Origin: Thiohalophilus sp.
Lineage (GTDB): Bacteria; Pseudomonadota; Gammaproteobacteria; UBA6429; Thiohalophilaceae
Length of the DNA stretch: 64,000 bases
Assembly: GCF_034521165.1 (NCBI RefSeq)
Contig: NZ_JAXHMV010000011.1
Coordinates: forward strand, 1-64,000
Direction of reading: 5' to 3'
This document shows, one piece after another, positions 53,470 to 62,846 of this stretch (positions within the stretch are counted from its first letter, which is position 1; the number at the start of each line of letters is the position of its first letter). A model generated the notes under the pieces. That model saw only the letters and a list, made by a program, of their open reading frames with translations, was not told where the DNA came from and did no database searches. A program made the position numbers and the translations under genes.

Positions 53470-54657
53470 TTGAAACACGTACTGATTCTCGGCGGTGACG
53501 GCTACCTGGGGTGGCCGACCGCGATGTATTTTTCCAACCTGGGCTACCAGGTTACCGTGGTCGATAACTACTTCCGTCGCAACGCCTGTACCGAGCTGGA
53601 TACCGGTATGCTCTATTCCGTACCCACGCTGATTGAGCGGGCTAAGATCTGGCACGAGCAGACCGGCAGGGAAATCAAGGTCGTCATTGCCGATCTCGCC
53701 CAACCCGAGGCGATGCGCCGCCTGTTCGACGGTGGGGTCAAATACCAGTGGGCGGTCAATGAAGAGTTTACCGGCATCCCCGAAACCGTTGTCCACTATG
53801 CCGAACAGCCTTCCGCCCCGTATTCGCTGATGGACTATCAGCATGCCGATATCACCCTGGTCAACAACCTGCGTGTCACCAACAACCTGCTATGGGCCAT
53901 CCGTGATTATGCCCGCGATACACACCTCATCAAGCTCGGCACCATGGGCGAATATGGCACGCCCAACATCGACATCGAAGAGGGCTGGCTGGAGGTGGAG
54001 CACAAGGGGCGCAAGGACACCTTCCTGTACCCCCGCCAGGCCGGCAGTTTGTACCACACGACCAAGGTGATGGACACCGACCTGATGTGGTTCGGCGTGC
54101 GTATGTGGGACCTGAAAGTGACCGATCTGATGCAGGGGCCGGTCTACGGTATCGAGACCGAAGAGTCCGCCATCGACGATCGACTCAAGACCATTTTCAA
54201 CTATGACGAGATTTTCGGCACCATCGTCAACCGCTTCGTCACCCAGGCCGTGGTCGGTTACCCGTTGACAGTATATGGCGGCGGAGGGCAGACCCGGGGC
54301 TATCTCAACATCAGGGACACCCTGCAATGTGTTCATGTCTCGGAACAGAATCCGGCCCAGAAGGGCGAGCTGCGGATATTCAACCAGATCATGGAAACCT
54401 TCAGCGTCAACGAACTGGCCGAACTGACACAGAAAGTCGGCAACCGGCGCGGTCATCAGGTTGAAATCAAATCGATTCCCAATCCGCGCAAGGAAGCGGA
54501 AGAACATTACTACAACCCGACCTACCAGGGGCTGCAGGATATCGGCGTCAAACCCCATTACCTGACTGAAGAGGTGATGGATCGGTTGTTCGAAGTGGTC
54601 GAACAGTATCGCGAGAATATACGGAAGGATGTTATTTTTAAGGGAATTAAATGGTGA
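53470..54657 (+). CDS. UDP-sulfoquinovose synthase (SQD1-like)
   Basis: 395 residues, intact, TTG start. HVLILGGDGYLGWPTAMYFS (NAD loop), VVDNYFRRNACTELDTGMLY, VVHYAEQPSAPYSLMDY, LGTMGEYGTPNIDIEEGWLE, YHTTKVMDTDLMWFGVRMWD (catalytic Tyr-x-x-x-Lys) and YGGGGQTRGYLNIRDTLQCV are SQD1/SqdB signatures. It joins sulfite to UDP-glucose to give UDP-sulfoquinovose. In an EPS locus without sqdX, the sulfosugar probably goes into a polysaccharide rather than a sulfolipid, which is an inference. Confidence 0.9.
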   Translation: MKHVLILGGDGYLGWPTAMYFSNLGYQVTVVDNYFRRNACTELDTGMLYSVPTLIERAKIWHEQTGREIKVVIADLAQPEAMRRLFDGGVKYQWAVNEEFTGIPETVVHYAEQPSAPYSLMDYQHADITLVNNLRVTNNLLWAIRDYARDTHLIKLGTMGEYGTPNIDIEEGWLEVEHKGRKDTFLYPRQAGSLYHTTKVMDTDLMWFGVRMWDLKVTDLMQGPVYGIETEESAIDDRLKTIFNYDEIFGTIVNRFVTQAVVGYPLTVYGGGGQTRGYLNIRDTLQCVHVSEQNPAQKGELRIFNQIMETFSVNELAELTQKVGNRRGHQVEIKSIPNPRKEAEEHYYNPTYQGLQDIGVKPHYLTEEVMDRLFEVVEQYRENIRKDVIFKGIKW

Positions 54658-54748
54658 ACAGTGGGAAGTAAGGAGTTAGGAGTTAGGAGTTAGGAGTTAG
54701 GAGTTAGGAGTTAGGAGTTAGGAGTTAGGAATTAATCAGGAGGATGGC
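54658..54748. repeat. Eight exact AGGAGTT heptamers before S23-like copy 3
   Basis: Positions 54671-54726 are eight perfect tandem copies of AGGAGTT, then AGGAATTAATCAGGAGGA serves as the ribosome binding region. The inverse unit AACTCCT appears just after the S23 gene (55117-55135) and in the following genes. Each unit contains a Shine-Dalgarno-like AGGAG. Confidence 0.85.
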
Positions 54749-55105
54749 ATGGATAAGCCGCATAAGAAACTCAAGGTATGGAAACAGGGAATAGAGATTG
54801 TTGAGGAAATCTATCGGATCACACGCAATTTTCCAGGCGAGGAACGATTCGGGCTTGTATCGCAAATGCGCCGTTGCGCAGTCAGTATCCCGAGCAACAT
54901 CGCCGAAGGCTCGGCGCGAAACGGCAATAACGAATTCCGAAACTTCCTGCACATAGCGCAGGCCTCACTAAGCGAGCTGGACACCCAACTGGAAATCACA
55001 TTGCGACTCGGTTACATAAAAATAGAAGCACACAACGAAATCGATAAACGCCTGAATGAAACAGACAAAATGCTCTCAGGCCTGATCCGCTCACTAAAAA
55101 AGTAA
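54749..55105 (+). CDS. Four-helix-bundle protein (S23/IVP family), copy 3
   Basis: 118 residues behind CAGGAGG. KLKVWKQGIEIVEEIYRITR, FGLVSQMRRCAVSIPSNIAEG and NEFRNFLHIAQASLSELDTQL are diagnostic, and the C-terminal helix (LNETDKMLSGLIRSLKK) completes the bundle. AGGAGTT heptamers stand before it and their reverse complement after it, forming an inverted frame around the gene. Function is unknown. Confidence 0.87.
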   Translation: MDKPHKKLKVWKQGIEIVEEIYRITRNFPGEERFGLVSQMRRCAVSIPSNIAEGSARNGNNEFRNFLHIAQASLSELDTQLEITLRLGYIKIEAHNEIDKRLNETDKMLSGLIRSLKK

Positions 55106-55298
55106 GGTACTTAACTCCTAACTCCTAACTCCTTACTTGATTTAGGTCAGTAGCACACATCGAATCTTGTCAGATTTACAAGGGAGTGATGATAATGCAA
55201 GAGAACCAAAACAACTCCTAACTCCTAACGCCTAACTCCTTACTTAATCGAAATTAGCACAGCCGGCCCAGACCGGACCTAATAAAGGAACCGAAATA
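55106..55298. repeat. AACTCCT heptamers and a stranded start codon
   Basis: AACTCCT units at 55115-55137 and 55211-55247. Between them about 60 non-repetitive bases include AAGGGAGTGATGATAATG and a nine-codon frame (MQENQNNS) that runs into the second array and stops. This looks like the 5' remnant of a gene cut by the repeat. Confidence 0.6.
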
Positions 55299-56375
55299 TT
55301 GCAACCCAGCACCAAAAACCCCTCACCCCTCACGCCTGACTCCTCACTAAAGAGATGGCTGATAACAGGCGGCTGCGGCTTCATCGGCACCAGCCTGATC
55401 GCAAAGCTACAGCAGGAGGGCGGACATCAGATACGTGTCATCGACAACCTGAGCACCGGTACCCGCGAGGACCTGGCGATGGTGTGTGAGTTCGAGGAAC
55501 TTGACCCCAACTCCTCACTCCTAACTCCTAACGCCTCACTGAACAAAACTCCTAACTCCTCACTGTTCACTCCTGACTCCCCAGTGCAACTGGTCACAGG
55601 TGACATCCTGGACGAAGCCCTGGCCCTGAATATAACGCAAGACGTCGACATCATCGTTCACCTGGCCGCCAACACCGGCGTCGGCCCGTCCGTAGAGGAT
55701 CCGCGCTCTGACTGTTATGCCAACGTCATCGGCACCTTTAACTACCTGGAGGCCGCCAGAAAGAACAAGGTAGACCGTTTCGTCTTTGCCTCCAGCGGTG
55801 CACCGGCCGGCGAAGTGGAACCACCGATTCACGAGGAACTACCGCCACATCCGGTCTCCCCCTACGGTGCCAGCAAGCTGGCGGGCGAGGGCTACTGCTC
55901 TGCCTACAGCAAGAGCTTCGGCATCGACACGGTGGCACTGCGTTTCGGCAATGTCTATGGTCCAGGCTCTGTACACAAGAACAGCGTGGTCGCCAAGTTC
56001 ATCCGACGGGCGCTGAACGGGGAAGTTCTGGAGATTTTCGGTGATGGCAGCCAGACCCGCGATTTTATTTACATTGATGATTTGATCGAGGCAGCCATGC
56101 TAGCGGCAACAGTCAAGGATATCGGCGGCGAGACCTTCCAGATTGCCACCAGCCGCGAAACCACCGTGGGTGAAATGGCCGAACAACTCGTCGGCGTCAT
56201 GGAGTCACGGGGTGTATCAAACATCAAGGTCGTCAACGCCGAAACCCGCGTCGGCGACGTCAAACGCAATTACTCCGACACCACCAAAGCCAGAGCCCGA
56301 CTCGGCTGGCAACCAAACACCGAACTAAAAGACGGCCTGATCAAAACCGTAGATTATTTTCTGGGAGATAAGTAG
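55299..56375 (+). CDS. NAD-dependent UDP-sugar 4-epimerase family, with repeat inserts
   Basis: 358 residues from a TTG with AAGGA 9 bases upstream. The N-terminal NPSPLTPDSSL is heptamer-encoded. LITGGCGFIGTSLIAKLQ (NAD loop), VIDNLSTGTREDL, then a second insert of about 25 residues (DPNSSLLTPNASLNKTPNSS, 55509-55581) before PVQLVTGDILDE. IVHLAANTGVGPSVEDP, VFASSGAPAGE, YGASKLAGEGY (catalytic Tyr/Lys), LRFGNVYGPGS and GDGSQTRDFIYIDDL follow. The exact sugar is not predictable; a UDP-GlcNAc/UDP-Glc 4-epimerase is most likely. Confidence 0.85.
   Translation: MQPSTKNPSPLTPDSSLKRWLITGGCGFIGTSLIAKLQQEGGHQIRVIDNLSTGTREDLAMVCEFEELDPNSSLLTPNASLNKTPNSSLFTPDSPVQLVTGDILDEALALNITQDVDIIVHLAANTGVGPSVEDPRSDCYANVIGTFNYLEAARKNKVDRFVFASSGAPAGEVEPPIHEELPPHPVSPYGASKLAGEGYCSAYSKSFGIDTVALRFGNVYGPGSVHKNSVVAKFIRRALNGEVLEIFGDGSQTRDFIYIDDLIEAAMLAATVKDIGGETFQIATSRETTVGEMAEQLVGVMESRGVSNIKVVNAETRVGDVKRNYSDTTKARARLGWQPNTELKDGLIKTVDYFLGDK
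55509..55581. repeat. In-frame heptamer insert in the epimerase gene
   Basis: About ten ACTCCTA/ACTCCTC/ACGCCTC units, broken once by GAACAAA, lie between the beta2-helix region and PVQLVTGDI. They encode Ser/Leu/Thr/Pro-rich text and keep the frame open over 73 bases. Confidence 0.85.
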
Positions 56376-56525
56376 TAGTTCAACTCCTGACTACTCACTC
56401 CTTACTCCTGACTGTTTTTAACTTTTTAACTATTTTTACACAACTCCTTACTCCTAACTGCTAACTACTTACTAAACAAACAAAATGCCAAACTCCTCAC
56501 TAAAAACTCCTTACTCCTTACTCCA
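56376..56525. repeat. ACTCCTA heptamers entering the next gene
   Basis: ACTCCTGACTACTCACTCC-type units (56391-56412) and ACTCCTTACTCCTAACTGC (56442-56461) precede the ATG at 56485. After the start codon the array resumes (56490-56525) as codons 3-13 of the dehydratase. Confidence 0.78.
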
Positions 56526-57606
56526 GAGAAAGCGTATCCTCGTCACCGGCGCCTGCGGCACCGTAGGTTCCGAACTGGTCCGACAACTATTGACTGACAA
56601 GCACTATGCGCCGGATGAAGTTATCGGGATAGATAACAACGAGAGCCAGCTCTTCTTCCTGGACCAGGAGTATCTCGATGATGCCCGGGCCAGATTTTTT
56701 GTTGCCGATATTCGCGACCGGGATGAGCTCTGCCGGCGTATGCGTGGCGTCGATATTGTGTTCCATGCGGCGGCACTGAAACATGTCATTCTCTGTGAGC
56801 GTTCTCCCGAGCAGGCGGTGCAGACCAATATCCAGGGCGTGCAGAATGTCATCGCCGCCGCGACCGAGAATCAGGTCGAACGGGTTATCTTTACCAGCTC
56901 CGACAAGGCGGTCAATCCGACCAACGTCATGGGCACCTCCAAACTGATGGGCGAGCGGCTGATGACCGCGGCCAACAGTCACAAGCGTGACGACGGGCCA
57001 ATATTCGCCTCGACCCGGTTCGGTAATGTTCTCGGCTCAAACGGTTCGGTCATTCCCATTTTTCATAATCAGATCGCCAAAGGGGGTCCCATAACGTTGA
57101 CAGATCGGGAAATGACCCGCTTCGTGATGAGTATCGAAGAGGCCGTGCGGCTGGTGATTGATTCCGCCGAACTGGCGCGGGGTGGTGAAGTCTTTATTAC
57201 CAAGATGCCGGTGGTACGCATCGAGGACATGGCCACGGCCATGATCCGGATCCTTGCACCGCACTATGGTCACAAAGCCAAGGACATTGATGTCACGGTG
57301 ATTGGCGCCAAGCCCGGGGAGAAACTCTATGAAGAGTTGATGAGCGACGAAGAGACCCGCCGCTCGGTCGAGTTGACAAATTACTTCGCTGTATTGCCGG
57401 CGTTTCGCGGGATCTACCAGGATATTGCTTATGACTATGAAAATATAGTCTCCGAAGCCGTAACCAATCCCTATATCTCGGCAGTGGAGACCTGTATGAC
57501 AGCGGAAGAAGTCGCCGGATTTCTCGAGGAGAATCGGCTCCTTGAAAAACCGGAAGAGGATACGGCCCGGAGGTACTGGCCGGGTGACAAGGAAGCAAAA
57601 GGTTAA
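56485..57606 (+). CDS. NDP-sugar 4,6-dehydratase, CapD/WbpM type
   Basis: 373 residues. The heptamer-encoded N-terminus (MPNSSLKTPYSLLQ) precedes RKRILVTGACGTVGSELVRQL, and no alternative start lies between. Soluble form without the membrane domain of WbpM. FHAAALKHVILCERSPEQAV, TNIQGVQNVI, FTSSDKAVNPTNVMGTSKLMGE (Met in place of the usual catalytic Tyr, as in this subfamily) and FGNVLGSNGSVIPIFHNQI are diagnostic, with the C-terminal GAKPGEKLYEELMSDEE. It probably makes a 4-keto-6-deoxy-HexNAc. Complete. Confidence 0.88.
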   Translation: MPNSSLKTPYSLLQRKRILVTGACGTVGSELVRQLLTDKHYAPDEVIGIDNNESQLFFLDQEYLDDARARFFVADIRDRDELCRRMRGVDIVFHAAALKHVILCERSPEQAVQTNIQGVQNVIAAATENQVERVIFTSSDKAVNPTNVMGTSKLMGERLMTAANSHKRDDGPIFASTRFGNVLGSNGSVIPIFHNQIAKGGPITLTDREMTRFVMSIEEAVRLVIDSAELARGGEVFITKMPVVRIEDMATAMIRILAPHYGHKAKDIDVTVIGAKPGEKLYEELMSDEETRRSVELTNYFAVLPAFRGIYQDIAYDYENIVSEAVTNPYISAVETCMTAEEVAGFLEENRLLEKPEEDTARRYWPGDKEAKG

Positions 57607-57616
57607 AGGTGTCCTA

Positions 57617-58561
57617 ATGGCTTCAGACAGAATTCAAAATACAGATATGCCGGAAATACATAACATTCAAGGTTATGGAAAACCGGACTTCCTCGTGATC
57701 GGTGCGGCGCGATCCGGTACGACCTGGCTTTATCATCGCCTGAAACGACAGTCAAACCTGTTCGTTCCACCAGTAAAGGAAATCCATTATTTCGACATTC
57801 AGCGGGCTTACCCTGTGTTTCACTGGATTCGACTCCGGCGCATGCTACTGCACATGCGCAGATATCTGGAATTTTTTCAGAACAAGGAAGGCGTCAACCG
57901 GGAAAACGCGGCCTGGCTCCTGAAGTGGGGGGCGAGATATTTTCTTCTACCGAGGACGCATAGTTGGTATAGCAGTCTCTTTGAGGATGAACAAAGTCAC
58001 ATTGCCGGTGAATTGACCCCCGCTTATGCAACGCTTACGTTACAGGAGGTTCGGGAGGTGCGTTCGATCAATCCAGAAATGAAGATTATTTATCAAATGC
58101 GGGATCCTGTCGCGCGGGCCTGGTCACAAACTGTGATGAATCTTGGTCTGCACCGTCGGATCGGTGAGTACGAGCAATACAAGGACGAGATCAGGAAAGT
58201 CATATCTAGCAGCGAAGTGCTACGTCGTTCGGATTATCTCACTACCATGGATATTTGGGAGTCAGTTTTTGAGCGCGAGCAAATTTGTTACCTGTTTTAC
58301 GACGAAATAAGTGATCATCCTTCGGTATTACTGGAAAAGCTGCTTGATTTTATTGGCCTCAAGGGTGTCGATGAAAAGGTTACTGACGAAACTGTAAGTA
58401 AACGTGTTGGGCAGAGGGATACCGGAGGGAGAAGCATCCCCGCGGATATTGAACGCGATATGGCAAAACACTTTCTCCCCATGGTAGAGGAATTGGAACG
58501 GCGCTTCGACGGTGGATACCCGTCACAATGGCGTCAAAGGTACGAGAGGCTGTTAGAATGA
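57617..58561 (+). CDS. PAPS-dependent sulfotransferase
   Basis: 314 residues. The phosphosulfate loop FLVIGAARSGTTWLYHRLKR and the 3'-phosphate motif IYQMRDPVARAWSQTVMNLG are present, with SDYLTTMDIWESVFEREQIC and LLDFIGL later. These are the features of carbohydrate sulfotransferases that transfer sulfate from PAPS. It starts 11 bases after the dehydratase stop and is co-transcribed. In this locus the acceptor is presumably the polysaccharide repeat unit. Confidence 0.88.
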   Translation: MASDRIQNTDMPEIHNIQGYGKPDFLVIGAARSGTTWLYHRLKRQSNLFVPPVKEIHYFDIQRAYPVFHWIRLRRMLLHMRRYLEFFQNKEGVNRENAAWLLKWGARYFLLPRTHSWYSSLFEDEQSHIAGELTPAYATLTLQEVREVRSINPEMKIIYQMRDPVARAWSQTVMNLGLHRRIGEYEQYKDEIRKVISSSEVLRRSDYLTTMDIWESVFEREQICYLFYDEISDHPSVLLEKLLDFIGLKGVDEKVTDETVSKRVGQRDTGGRSIPADIERDMAKHFLPMVEELERRFDGGYPSQWRQRYERLLE

Positions 58562-58633
58562 TCTGGCCCGTAATTTTAAACTCGACTGCTCCAGCGAAGG
58601 AGTTCTTCATTTGCTGGCCATGTGTAACCGAAT

Positions 58634-60437
58634 ATGCTGCGTAAAATACTCTCTTTACTGGATCGCCAGGAAAAGCGCCGCGGCATACTGATTGTCGCCA
58701 TGGTTACAATTATGGCTGCACTGGAAGTGGCCGGTGTGGCCTCGGTGATGCCGTTTTTAAGCGTTGTAGGTAATCCGGAAGTGGTACACAGTAATGCTAT
58801 TCTCGCCTCAGCCTACAATACATTAGGCTTTACATCTGTTGATGACTTTCTTCTGGCATTGGGTTTATTTGCATTCGGATTGATACTGGCGTCCGCGATA
58901 TTTAAAGCATTGACCCTTTATGCAATGAACAGGTTTATTGAAATGCGACGTCACAGTATCAGCCTCCGGTTGCTGGAGACCTATCTTCGCCAGCCGTATG
59001 CTTTTTTTCTCAATCGCCATAGCAGTGACATGGCAAAAAATATACTGTCCGAAACAGATCAGCTGATTAACAATGTGTTCCGTCCCGCAATGGAACTGTT
59101 TGCCTATACGGTTGTTCTGGTCGGCATGATAATACTTGCTGGTGATTGTTGACCCTGTGATTGCCCTGATAATTGTTGGTGTCCTTGGGGGACTGTATGC
59201 ATTGATTTATTTTGCTGTCCGAGGCGTATTAGGTCGGATGGGCGTGATCGCGTACGCGTCAACCAGGTACGTTTCACTGCGGCAGGCGAAGCATTGAGCG
59301 GAATCAAGGATATCAAACTGCTGGGCCGGGAAGGGGCCTATCTATCGCGCTATCGGTCTCCTTCAAGCCGTTTTGCCCGATACCAGGCAATCACCCAAAC
59401 GCTCTCGCAGATACCTAATTTTCTGGTAGAGGCTGTTGCGTTTCGGTGGCATTATTGTTTTAACCCTTGTCTTGCTTGCCAGTCATAACGGCGTAGCCGG
59501 GGGCAGCTGGGAAAAATTTTGCCGATACTGGGACTTTATGCCTTTGCCGGATTGCGTATGAAGCCGGCGGCACAAAAAATATACACCGGTTTTGCCAAGC
59601 TTCGTTACGGTGCAGGCGCGCTCGACAGTCTGTACGACGAGATGAAACAACGTCATGCGCTTGCTGAAATTTATAGTAGTGAACCAAACCCTTTACAGCC
59701 AGAACAACTTGTTGCCTTGCAGGATGTACATTACACCTATCCGAATGCCAAAGAACCGGCCTTAATAGAAATCAATCTGGAAATACCGGTTGGTACATCT
59801 GTAGGATTGGTTGGCACAACAGGGGCCGGCAAAACTACGCTGGTTGATGTGCTTCTCGGGCTGCTTCGCCCGACACAGGGATGCATTATTGTTGATGGCA
59901 AACCGGTTACCGATAACAACCTGCGTGCCTGGCAGCAAATACTGGGTTATGTACCGCAGGATATTTTTCTTACCGACACCACGGTGAGGGAAAATATTGC
60001 ACTGGGCGTGCCGGCTAATCAGATCGACAGTCAACAGGTCGAAAACTGCGCACGTATGGCACAGGTGCACGACTTCATTATGCAGGAAATGCCGAACGGC
60101 TATGGTACCCTGGTTGGTGAACGCGGTGTTCGCCTTTCAGGCGGTCAGCGTCAGCGAATTGGCATTGCCAGAGCACTTTATCATGATCCGCATATTCTGG
60201 TATTTGACGAGGCCACCAGTGCTCTGGATAACCTGACCGAGCAAGCCGTTATGGAGGCAGTGCATAACCTTCGCGCATAAAAAAACCATAATACTTATTG
60301 CGCACAGGCTCAGCACAGTCCGTGAGCGCGATCGTATTTATATGCTGGATAAAGGGCAGGTTGCCGGGCAGGGCACGTATGCTGAACTGGTGGCCTCTAA
60401 TAAACAATTTCAAAATCTTGAAAGAGTAATCAGATAA
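58634..60437 (+). CDS. ABC transporter (MsbA/PglK-type flippase), frameshifted
   Basis: About 600 residues over several frames. The membrane half starts MLRKILSLLDRQEKRRG with helices IVAMVTIMAALEVAGVASVM and LLALGLFAFGLILASAIF. Shifts lie near 59147, 59235-59265, 59445 and 59500. The ATPase half is in one frame: Walker A GLVGTTGAGKTTLVDVLLG, Q-loop GYVPQDIFL, signature VRLSGGQRQRIGIARAL, Walker B ILVFDEATSALD. A last shift near 60278 precedes the H-loop ILIAHRLSTVRERD. It probably flips lipid-linked glycan units across the inner membrane. Confidence 0.85.
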
Positions 60438-61214
60438 ATGAAAGCTGTAATTCTTGCCGGTGGTCTGGGAACCCGTATCTCCGAAGAGACCCATCTAAAG
60501 CCAAAACCGATGATTGAAATTGGTGGTAAACCAATTCTCTGGCATATCATGAAATTATATTCAGCCCACGGCGTCAATGATTTTGTAATCTGCTGTGGCT
60601 ATAAGGGATACATTATAAAAGAATATTTTGCCAATTATTTTCTTCATATGTCGGATGTCACTTTCGATATGGAGCATAACCACATGGAAGTCCATCAGAA
60701 AAATGCTGAACCATGGCGTGTCACGCTGGTCGATACGGGAGAAGAGACTCTGACCGGCGGGCGTCTGAAGCGCGTCGCCGATTATGTGCGCAATGAAAAA
60801 TCCTTTTGTTTTACCTACGGCGATGGCGTGGCTGATGTAGATATCACAAAATCGATTGCCTATCACCAGGCACATGGTAAAACTGCCACTGTTACAGCTG
60901 TTCAACCACCCGGGCGTTACGGTGCTCTCGTACGTGATCGGGCGATATAGTAAAAGGTTTTCAGGAAAAAGCCGCCGGGTGACGGGGCATGGATAAACGG
61001 TGGTTTCTTTGTGCTCAATCCCAACGTGTTGAACTATATCGAAGGGGATCAAACATCCTGGGAATCTACGCCGCTCGAAAACATTGCAGAAGCTGGTGAA
61101 CTGGAAGCTTTTGAACACGACGGTTTCTGGCAGCCGATGGATACTATGCGCGATAAGAACCACCTCGAATCACTTTGGGATTCGGATACCGCGCCGTGGA
61201 AGATCTGGGAATGA
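60438..61214 (+). CDS. rfbF: Glucose-1-phosphate cytidylyltransferase, one frameshift
   Basis: About 258 residues. AVILAGGLGTRISEETHLKPK (nucleotide loop), MIEIGGKPILWHIMKLYSAH, FVICCGYKGYIIKEYFANYF and FCFTYGDGVADVDI are diagnostic. A shift near 60948 leads to FQEKPPGDGAWINGGFFVLN and the end FWQPMDTMRDKNHLESLW. It makes CDP-glucose. The stop overlaps the rfbG start by 4 bases. Confidence 0.9.
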
Positions 61215-62288
61215 AACCATTATCGTCTTTTTGGCAGGGCAAGCGTGTCCTGTTGACCGGGCATACCGGATTCAAGGGGGGCTGGCTGGCATTATGGCTG
61301 GATCGTCTGGGTGCGACAGTCACCGGTTTGTCTTTGCCGCCAGAGTCCGATCCCAACCTGTACAGCATGGCAGCGGTGGGCGACTCTACCCGGAGCCACG
61401 AATGCGATATTCGTGATGCGAATAAAACAGCCGGGCTTATTCGGGATGCTAGATCCCGAAATCGTTTTTCATCTGGCTGCGCAACCCCTTGTACGTGCCA
61501 GCTATCAGGATCCGTTGGCGACCTTTGCGACGAATGTACAGGGAACAGCGCATGTTCTGGATGCCGTTCGTGGATTGAATAATGTTCGTGTTGTAGTGTC
61601 CATCACTACCGACAAAGTCTATCGGAATCTGGAACACCCGTTTCCTTATCGTGAGTCAGATCATCTGGGAGGGCACGACCCTTACAGTGCCAGCAAGGCC
61701 GCGTCGGAACTGGTGATCAGCAGCTACCGGGATGCGTTTCTGAGCCAACAAGGTATTGCCGTGGCATCGGCGCGGGCCGGCAATGTTATCGGCGGTGGCG
61801 ACTGGGCCGAAGATCGTTTATTACCCGATGCGGTGCGTGCCTGGAGCAGTGGTCGAACTTTGAAATCCGCAGACCTGACGCGATTCGACCCTGGCAACAT
61901 GTTCTCGAACCCGCTGGCCGGTTATCTGCGGCTTGCGCAACAGCTTCATCAGCAACCTGAATTCGCCGGGGCTTACAACTTCGGACCACAGACCCATGAA
62001 GCAGCCACAGTCGCAGAGGTGATTAATCTGGCACGTATGGCCTTTGGCGGTGGGGAAGTGGCATTGGGTGAAGGAAGCGAGGGACCTCACGAAGCCGGAT
62101 GGCTGGCGTTGGAAATCGCCAAGGCCCGTACCATTCTGGGTGTCCAACCACGCTGGACATTGGAACAGGCCGTAAACCGCACCATGAGCTGGTATCAGCG
62201 ACAACTGGCGGGTGAATCAGCCCGAGACTTGTGTATGGCGGATATCGAGGCTTACGAAACAGCCTGCGAGGAGCAGGTTTCGTCATGA
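61211..62288 (+). CDS. rfbG: CDP-glucose 4,6-dehydratase, one frameshift
   Basis: About 358 residues. FWQGKRVLLTGHTGFKGGWL (NAD loop) is followed by a shift near 61445, then VFHLAAQPLVRASYQDPLAT, VSITTDKVYRNLEHPFPYRE, the YSASKAASELVISSYRDAF catalytic Tyr/Lys and ARAGNVIGGGDWAEDRLLPD. It forms CDP-4-keto-6-deoxyglucose, the branch point to CDP-3,6-dideoxy or branched sugars. Overlaps the next gene by 4 bases. Confidence 0.9.
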
Positions 62289-62846
62289 GCCGCCTGCAAT
62301 ACAGCGACACCCCATTGCCGGGGTTAAGGTTGATTCAGCGCCAGCGAATCGGCGATCACCGTGGCTTCATGGATCGCCTGTTCTGTGCCGAAGAGCTCGC
62401 TGAAGCAGGCTGGGTGCGCCCCATTGCCCAGATTAACCATACCTACACCCATCGACGGGGTACCGTCCGGGGCATGCATTTCCAGTCTCCGCCCCATGCA
62501 GAGATGAAGCTCGTTACCTGTCTGCGCGGCGCCGTCTGGGATGTGGCGATCGATCTGCGCCCGGACTCGCCCACGTTCCTGGCCTGGCATGGCGAAGAGC
62601 TGAGTCCGGACAACCAGCGCGCACTGCTGATCCCTGAAGGATTTGCGCATGGTTTCCAGGCCCTGACCTGCCGATGTCGAGATGCTCTATTGCCATACCG
62701 CCAGTTATGCGCCGGATGCCGAGGGTGGTTTGCACCCGGAGGATCCCCGACTGTTGATCAACTGGCCGCAACCCATTAGCGAGCTTTCGGATCGGGACGC
62801 TTCCCATCCCCTGATCAGTAATGAATTTAAAGGAGTGAAGATTTGA
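62285..62846 (+). CDS. dTDP-4-dehydrorhamnose 3,5-epimerase-family protein, frameshifted
   Basis: About 186 residues. RQRIGDHRGFMDRLFCAEEL, THRRGTVRGMHFQSPPHAEM (catalytic His region), LVTCLRGAVWDVAIDLRPDS and LIPEGFAHGFQALT are RmlC-fold signatures. A shift near 62672 leads to EMLYCHTASYAPDAEGGLHP and TGA at 62844. It lies between CDP-glucose dehydratase and a C-methyltransferase, so it probably acts on a CDP-4-keto sugar rather than the dTDP substrate of the namesake. That is inference. Confidence 0.83.

Noticed and set aside
55196..55222. Tiny ORF MQENQNNS with a good ribosome binding site
   Set aside because: Too short to call a gene; mentioned only as a possible 5' remnant interrupted by the AACTCCT array.
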